Shown in pieces: positions 1 to 5,950 of a stretch of 5,950 nt of DNA. Origin of the DNA: Candidatus Aminicenantota bacterium (lineage in GTDB: Bacteria > Acidobacteriota > UBA6911 > RPQK01 > JAJDTT01); the NCBI GenBank assembly GCA_026706325.1, contig JAPOYZ010000641.1, positions 1-5,950 on the forward strand, read 5' to 3'. Every line of letters begins with the position of its first letter. The first letter of the stretch is position 1. The position numbers were made by a program, and so were the translations under genes. The notes under the pieces were generated by a model. The model worked only from the letters and a program-made list of their open reading frames with translations. It did not search any database and was not told where the DNA came from.

Positions 1-1065
1 GTGGGCAACGGGGTGCTGAGGGCCGGGTCGACCACCCAGATCTACCGGAACAACGGCGACGGGAGCTTCGCCAACGCGACTCGGCAAGCCGGCGTGGCGG
101 AGCCTCCCGAATTCGGGACCATCGGGATCGCCCTGGGCGACTACGACCGGGACGGCGACCTGGATCTGTTCATCAACGGCTGGGACCCCGCTCCCAACCG
201 CCTCTACCGCAACAACGGCGACCTCACCTTCACCGAGGTGGCCCGGCAGGCAGGGGCCGTGCAGCCCGCCCATGCCGGATACGTCTGTTTCTTCTTCGAC
301 TACGACAATGACGGCTATCCCGACATCCTGGCCACCAGCCTGGGGACCTGGCCGGCGGTGCTGGCCGGCCTGCAGCGGTCCTATTCCGTCCCCAACCTGG
401 AGGCGGTCGATCGCAACGCGCCCCGGCTGTTCCGAAACAACCGGGACGGCACCTTCACCGATGCGACCTGGGAGGCCAAGCTCTACTATCCGGTGGGCAG
501 CATGGGCGCCGGCGTGGCCGACGTGGACAACGACGGTTACATGGACATCTTCTTCGGCACGGGGGACCCGAAGCTCTCCCGCCTGGAGCCCAACCGTTTC
601 TTCCGCAACAACGGCGACGGGACCTTTTCGGACCTGACCATGACCTCGGGGCTGGGCCACATCGGAAAGGGGCACGGCGTAACCTTCATCGACTACGACG
701 GGGACGGCGACCTGGACATCTACGCCCAGATCGGAGCGGCCGATCCCGGGGACATGTGGGAGAACGCCTTCTACAGGAACGAGAAGGGGAACCGGAACCG
801 CTGGCTCCAGGTCGATCTCGCCGGGACCCGAAGCAATCGCCACGGCGTGGGGGCCACGCTGGTGGCCCGGGCCGGCGGTTTGATCGTGCACCGCGAAGTG
901 AAGGGCAGCGAGGGGTTCGGGTCCACCAACCCCTATCGGGTGAGCTTCGGGTTGGGACGCAGAACCCGGGTGGAATCGCTCGAAGTCACTTGGCCGAGCG
1001 GGGAGAAACAGGCCCTCCATGACCTGCCGGCCGACGTCCGAATTACAGTGAGGGAAGGCGAATAG
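1..1065 (+). CDS. CRTAC1-like FG-GAP/VCBS repeat protein with C-terminal ASPIC/UnbV domain (5' partial)
   Basis: This is the last 354 codons of a probably exported beta-propeller protein. Two motifs alternate. RNNGDGTF-like strands begin at N17, N71, N146 and N203. Calcium-binding loops of the DxDxDGxxD type lie at residues 47-55 (DYDRDGDLD), 100-108 (DYDNDGYPD), 174-182 (DVDNDGYMD) and 231-239 (DYDGDGDLD). These are FG-GAP/VCBS propeller blades. Residues from about 266 to 350, starting near RWLQVDL and including HGVGATL and EVTWPSGEKQ, form the ASPIC/UnbV domain that closes CRTAC1-family proteins. Such proteins are usually about 500 to 600 residues and exported, so the signal peptide and first blades should lie left of the window. 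The opening GTG reads as the V of a VGNG strand that normally follows a calcium loop, so it is an internal valine rather than a start. The stop is TAG. The family is common beside TonB-SusD-like and PSD1 genes in Acidobacteriota and Planctomycetota; its substrate is unknown. Family assignment is firm, function is not. Confidence 0.93.
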   Translation: MGNGVLRAGSTTQIYRNNGDGSFANATRQAGVAEPPEFGTIGIALGDYDRDGDLDLFINGWDPAPNRLYRNNGDLTFTEVARQAGAVQPAHAGYVCFFFDYDNDGYPDILATSLGTWPAVLAGLQRSYSVPNLEAVDRNAPRLFRNNRDGTFTDATWEAKLYYPVGSMGAGVADVDNDGYMDIFFGTGDPKLSRLEPNRFFRNNGDGTFSDLTMTSGLGHIGKGHGVTFIDYDGDGDLDIYAQIGAADPGDMWENAFYRNEKGNRNRWLQVDLAGTRSNRHGVGATLVARAGGLIVHREVKGSEGFGSTNPYRVSFGLGRRTRVESLEVTWPSGEKQALHDLPADVRITVREGE

Positions 1066-1072
1066 AGTCCCT

Positions 1073-1101
1073 GGGAGAGGAATCTCAGTCCTCTGCTTCC
1101 C
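1073..1101 (+). terminator. Possible weak terminator hairpin after the CRTAC1-like gene
   Basis: A stem AGAGGA (1076-1081) pairs with TCCTCT (1089-1094) around a 7-base loop. GGG at 1073-1075 can pair with CCC at 1099-1101 across a bulge. It starts 8 bases after the stop codon, as a terminator would, but no T-run follows, so intrinsic termination is doubtful. Confidence 0.3.
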
Positions 1102-1125
1102 GGTTTCAGGGGCCGGACAACCCGC

Positions 1126-1152
1126 GTTCCCCAGGGTGGAACCAGAAGTTCC
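1126..1152 (+). repeat. Alternating inverted repeat GTTCC / GGAAC / GTTCC
   Basis: GTTCC at 1126-1130 and GTTCC at 1148-1152 flank GGAAC at 1138-1142. The central arm can pair with either neighbour, with loops of 7 or 5 bases, giving two mutually exclusive hairpins. The right-hand pairing can be extended by two G-C pairs across one mismatch (1135-1136 with 1154-1155). No T-run follows. It may belong to the 3' end of the CRTAC1-like transcript or be chance in GC-rich sequence. Confidence 0.35.
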
Positions 1153-1207
1153 CCCAATAATCAGGTCAAATCCCCGCAAGCCCACCCTCGTAAGGGCGAC
1201 CCTTGTG

Positions 1208-1233
1208 GTGACCGAGTCACGACAACATGTTGT
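1208..1233. promoter_or_regulatory. Two adjacent palindromes, candidate operator for the former RM operon
   Basis: GTGAC-CGA-GTCAC at 1208-1220 is a perfect 5-base inverted repeat with a 3-base centre. One base later, ACAACATGTTGT at 1222-1233 is a perfect 12-base palindrome. They lie 49 bases upstream of the HsdM start codon. A weak sigma70-like pair, GTGACC (1208-1213) and TATCTT (1233-1238) with a 19-base gap, overlaps both palindromes, so a dimeric regulator bound here could block transcription. The palindromes are plain in the sequence; the regulatory role and the promoter are inferred. Confidence 0.4.
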
Positions 1234-1281
1234 ATCTTGGCTGGGATTCGGATCCGGGAGTTCATCCAGGGCTAAGGGAAA

Positions 1282-1452
1282 ATGATTACATCAACGAAAA
1301 TGCCCACCAAGCAGACCGACAGCGGCGCCACGATCGGCTACGAGGCCGAGATGTGGGCGATAGCCGATACGTTTCGCGGCTCAATGGATCCAGCCAAGCA
1401 CAAGCATATCGTGCTTGGCGGGCATGTTCGTGGGTTCGGATGGGGGCCGTGA
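1282..1452 (+). pseudogene. hsdM: Internally deleted remnant of a type I RM DNA methyltransferase subunit (HsdM)
   Basis: A 56-codon frame runs from ATG at 1282 to TGA at 1450-1452. Residues 17 to 46 contain GYEAEMWAIADTFRGSMDP followed by AKHKHIVLG. This matches the N-terminal helical domain of HsdM, where the usual pattern is GxEAxLW..AD.LRG.MD...YKHVVLG followed by LIFLKYISD. Here the match stops exactly after VLG (to about 1419). The next residues, GHVRGFGWGP, then stop, resemble the usual short glycine-rich HsdM C-terminus. A complete HsdM is around 500 residues, so some 450 codons are missing, including the S-adenosylmethionine-binding and NPPY catalytic motifs. It cannot methylate DNA. 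AAGGGA at 1274-1279 lies only 2 bases before the ATG, closer than ideal. The next gene follows with the 16-base spacing expected within an hsd operon. The N-terminal identity is strong; the reading of the ten tail residues as a true C-terminus is inference. An assembly deletion is an alternative. Confidence 0.75.
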
Positions 1453-1456
1453 AGCC

Positions 1457-1463
1457 GGGAGGG
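1457..1463 (+). promoter_or_regulatory. Ribosome binding site that decides the TTG start of the AlbA_2 gene
   Basis: GGGAGGG sits 5 bases before TTG at 1469. The longer alternatives, TTG at 1415 and ATG at 1424, lie inside the hsdM remnant and have no comparable purine-rich site. Their extra residues (MFVGSDGGREAGREL) match nothing in the family, whereas proteins of this kind typically open directly with a short 'NVTDAEI'-like segment. Confidence 0.6.
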
Positions 1464-1468
1464 AACTC

Positions 1469-3220
1469 TTGAACGTCACCGACGCGGAAATCCGCCAGCG
1501 TTTGCGCTTAGGCGAGGACAGCGGTTGGGAATTCAAGCAGATCGAGTTCAGTGGCGACCGCCCCAAAAGCCCCCGGCGAGACAATCTCGCCGATGAGATG
1601 GCGGCCTTCGCCAACGCGAATGGGGGCGTGCTTCTTTGCGGGGTTACCGACGGCGGTCGGATCCAGGGTATGTCTCCGGAGCAGATGGCCGCTCTTGACC
1701 ATATGCTGGTCGAAGTGAGCACGGACAGGTTGGAACCTTCCCTTCGCATCAATGTTCATCATCGAGAACTCGACGGCAGGGCCTTCGTACTCGTGGTCGT
1801 GCCGCGGGGCGATGCCGTGCACGAGCGCGCTGGTCGCGCTTTCATCCGGGTCGGCGCAACCAGACGCCGACTCGGTGGCGACGAACGTCTGCGGCTGGCG
1901 CAGAGACGCGCCCAGAGCCGCTACCTCTGGCTCGACCGGCAGATTGTTCCGCAGACCGGCTTCGAGACCCTCAACGAGCGACTTTGGGAACCGCTGCTCA
2001 GTGTGGCGGGAGCGGCCGACCCTCCACGGGCTCTGATGAACCTTCGGCTTCTGGCGCTTGATGAAGCCGATGTGGACCGGGCCACGGTAGCTGGTGTGCT
2101 GCTTTGCACCAACTCGCCCCAGGATTGGTTGCCGCAAGCGACTATCGTGGCGACCCGCTATCGCGGCAAGGATCGCGCCTCCGGCCAGTTGGACGCACAG
2201 GAAATCACAGGGCCGCTTCCCATCCAGATCGATCACGCGGTGAAGTTCGTGGTCCGCAACATGCGCGTTTCGGCACGCAAGACACCTTCGCGAGAAGATG
2301 CGCCGCAGTACAGCAGGGCTGCGGTGTTCGAAGCTGTGGTCAACGCGGTTGTGCACCGCGACTACTCAATATCCTCGCGGCGGATCAGGCTGTCGATGTT
2401 CAAGGATCGGCTGGAGATCGACTCGCCCGGTCAGCTTCCAAACGGGATGACAATAGAAGGCATGGATTCGAGCCAGGCAACACGCAATGAAGTACTCGCT
2501 TCCGTATTCGGACGAATCCCCGTGGGCGACGTTCCCGGGTCTCGGCATCGCCGATACATGATGGAACGCCGAGGGGACGGCGTTTCGATCATCCTCACGG
2601 AAACCCGCGAGACCGCCGGCGTCGAGCCGGAGTACAGAGTCATTGATGAGTCGAGTCTGGTTCTGGCCATCCCAGCCGCCAGACTTGAGCTCACGCCGTC
2701 GGACGCCACGGTCACGGTGCACTCGGAGGGGGAACCTCTGGTCGGCGTCGATATCCTGGCCCTGTTTCCGAATAAGACTTGGAAACGGGCAACAACCGAC
2801 GAAGCCGGCGAAGCAGACTTCGACCTGTACACAACGCATCTGCCGATGACCGTTTACGCCGCAGTTTCCGGGTACGCTGCCGGGTTGGCGAGGGACTGGA
2901 CGCCGCGCCAGGGCGGCCTGTTGCTGGAACTGGCTCCGCTCCCGGCCGGAGGCGCGGTCATTTTCCCACAGGCTACCGGGCATCTCCCCGGACTGCGCGG
3001 ACGGCTGAACCCGATACGCGATACTTCCGACCGGACCTATCTGTATGCAGACAACGTCGCCATCGAGCAAGGACGGCAGCAACCGGTTTCCTTCCGGCTG
3101 GGAAAGCCGATGAGGCTTACAGATGCGTTCGGTGTCGAAATGTCGGTAACCATAGTCGACATCATCGGGCGGTCGGCCCTTGTGGAGTACAGCCCCTTCG
3201 AAACAAGAATGGGCGACTGA
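1469..3220 (+). CDS. AlbA_2 (Schlafen-type) DNA-binding domain / GHKL ATP-binding protein with C-terminal beta-domain extension
   Basis: Using TTG at 1469 the product has 583 residues and should be cytoplasmic, with no signal peptide or membrane segment. Residues about 15 to 130 are an AlbA_2 domain: GEDSGWEFKQ (15-24), then ADEMAAFANANGGVLLCGV, and a closing FIRVGATRR. A linker region follows. Residues about 285 to 370 match HATPase_c_4 of COG2865 ('RecG-like') proteins: an N-box E288-xxx-N292 in VFEAVVNAVVHRDYS, and an ATP-lid-side motif DSPGQLPNGM from D318. There is no helicase motor despite the common name. Instead of the winged helix frequent at the C-terminus of this family, residues about 410 to 480 look like a carboxypeptidase-regulatory (transthyretin-like) beta fold (GEPLVGVDILALFPN, TDEAGEADFDL). 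A conserved-looking tail follows from about L513 (LNPIRDTSDRTYLYADN to GRSALVEY). Such genes often sit between hsdM and hsdS or hsdR in type I RM loci. Here hsdM is broken and no hsdS or hsdR follows within the window. The role is unknown: accessory defence, regulation, or nucleic-acid sensing. Domain calls are confident; the tail's identity is not. Confidence 0.9.
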   Translation: MNVTDAEIRQRLRLGEDSGWEFKQIEFSGDRPKSPRRDNLADEMAAFANANGGVLLCGVTDGGRIQGMSPEQMAALDHMLVEVSTDRLEPSLRINVHHRELDGRAFVLVVVPRGDAVHERAGRAFIRVGATRRRLGGDERLRLAQRRAQSRYLWLDRQIVPQTGFETLNERLWEPLLSVAGAADPPRALMNLRLLALDEADVDRATVAGVLLCTNSPQDWLPQATIVATRYRGKDRASGQLDAQEITGPLPIQIDHAVKFVVRNMRVSARKTPSREDAPQYSRAAVFEAVVNAVVHRDYSISSRRIRLSMFKDRLEIDSPGQLPNGMTIEGMDSSQATRNEVLASVFGRIPVGDVPGSRHRRYMMERRGDGVSIILTETRETAGVEPEYRVIDESSLVLAIPAARLELTPSDATVTVHSEGEPLVGVDILALFPNKTWKRATTDEAGEADFDLYTTHLPMTVYAAVSGYAAGLARDWTPRQGGLLLELAPLPAGGAVIFPQATGHLPGLRGRLNPIRDTSDRTYLYADNVAIEQGRQQPVSFRLGKPMRLTDAFGVEMSVTIVDIIGRSALVEYSPFETRMGD

Positions 3221-3283
3221 ACGAAGCGGGACCGAAACCCTCGGAGACACCCTTGGACCGTCCTCTCCGCAATTCAAGGGATC

Positions 3284-3340
3284 GCGATCGTAGCTCCGTA
3301 GGACAGCGCAACGGACTGTCAGCCCCCCACTCCCTGGATT
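3284..3340 (+). other. tRNA-like remnant (D-arm and 5' half of anticodon arm)
   Basis: TAGCTC-CGTAGGACA-GCGC-A at 3291-3310 has the layout of tRNA positions 8 to 26: TA, a 4-base D-stem, a GG-containing D-loop and the returning stem with one mismatch (A to C in the usual GAGC). ACGGA followed by CTGTCAG (3311-3322) then looks like the 5' anticodon stem and a 7-base loop with GTC in the anticodon position. Bacterial tRNAs commonly read GCAACGGACTGT across this part, and TCCCTGG at 3331-3337 sits where the variable region and T-stem would begin. However, the 3' anticodon strand (CCCCC instead of TCCGT), the T-arm and the acceptor pairing are absent, so this is not a working tRNA. It could be a decayed tRNA gene, perhaps an old insertion site, or chance similarity. 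Confidence 0.3.
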
Positions 3341-3360
3341 CGGGGGTTGGAAAACCCCCG
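3341..3360 (+). terminator. Strong GC-rich hairpin with GGAA tetraloop
   Basis: CGGGGGTT (3341-3348) pairs perfectly with AACCCCCG (3353-3360) around a GGAA loop, a GNRA-type tetraloop. It lies 120 bases after the stop of the AlbA_2 gene and before the promoter of the next gene, where a terminator would be expected. No T-run follows (CCCGTAGACC), so it may act as a 3'-end stabiliser or with Rho instead. An upstream run of six Cs (3323-3328) could compete for the GGGGG arm. Confidence 0.45.
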
Positions 3361-3370
3361 CCCGTAGACC

Positions 3371-3398
3371 GAGACAAGAGAGCCGGTTGGTGTAAAAT
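3371..3398 (+). promoter_or_regulatory. Candidate sigma70-like promoter for the PSD1/cytochrome gene
   Basis: TAAAAT at 3393-3398 differs from the -10 consensus at one base. GAGACA at 3371-3376 matches four of six -35 bases with a 16-base spacer. Transcription would begin near 3405, giving a leader of about 12 bases before TTG at 3417. It is the only AT-rich hexamer in the gap. The assignment is by pattern alone. Confidence 0.35.
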
Positions 3399-3416
3399 TG
3401 CCCGCAGGTCCCTCTC

Positions 3417-5950
<2,534 letters not shown>

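Noticed and set aside
139..717. Near-identical 27-base direct repeats at 139-165 and 691-717
   Set aside because: They encode the recurring calcium loop of the FG-GAP blades and differ at two positions. They are protein repeats and not a mobile or CRISPR structure.
1161..1186. T-arm-like stretch (AGGTCAAATCCCCGC) near the left edge of the defence block
   Set aside because: It resembles a tRNA T-arm but lacks one loop base and has no acceptor stem or partner arms. Pairing it with the tRNA-like segment at 3284 as two halves of one gene would need the halves in reversed order, so I do not treat it as an attachment site.
1227..1472. 81-codon plus-strand frame ending at TGA overlapping the TTG at 1469
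   Set aside because: The overlapping TTGA would suit translational coupling, but the translation has no HsdM or other family features, whereas the 1282-1452 frame clearly does.
3280..3289. Perfect 10-base palindrome GATCGCGATC
   Set aside because: Short self-complementary words built from GATC and CGCG are expected by chance in GC-rich DNA, and there is no second copy or promoter nearby to give it meaning.

Overview
The window is GC-rich and holds two large genes cut by its edges, with a short stranded remnant of a defence locus between them. All genes are on the plus strand. The left gene encodes a CRTAC1-type FG-GAP/ASPIC-UnbV repeat protein. The right gene encodes an exported PSCyt1/PSCyt2/LamG/PSD1 protein of the planctomycete cytochrome c type. 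Both families are greatly expanded in Acidobacteriota, Planctomycetota and Verrucomicrobiota. I infer an environmental member of one of these phyla, with Acidobacteriota slightly preferred, but nothing here fixes the taxon.

Layout: 1-1065 is the C-terminal part of the CRTAC1-like protein; its first codon looks internal rather than a start. 1066-1281 is non-coding, with several small inverted repeats and a close pair of palindromes at 1208-1233. 1282-1452 is a 56-codon reading frame whose first 46 codons read as the N-terminus of a type I restriction-modification methyltransferase (HsdM). It then jumps to about ten residues that resemble an HsdM C-terminus and a stop. 1469-3220 encodes a 583-residue AlbA_2 (Schlafen-type) and GHKL ATP-binding protein of the COG2865 kind, often found inside type I RM operons, here with an unusual C-terminal extension. 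3221-3416 is non-coding and contains a tRNA-like stretch, a strong GC-rich hairpin and a plausible promoter. 3417-5950 is the cytochrome/PSD1 gene, read from a TTG start with a clear signal peptide and running off the right edge.

The main point is the middle block. It looks like a type I RM operon that has collapsed: hsdM is reduced to a 'head plus tail' minigene by an internal deletion, hsdS and hsdR are absent, and only the accessory AlbA_2/ATPase gene remains intact behind its ribosome binding site. Whether that gene still works alone, or together with components elsewhere, cannot be told from this window. The flanking genes appear to be ordinary exported metabolic genes, so the block was probably inserted between them, possibly at or near a tRNA-like sequence.
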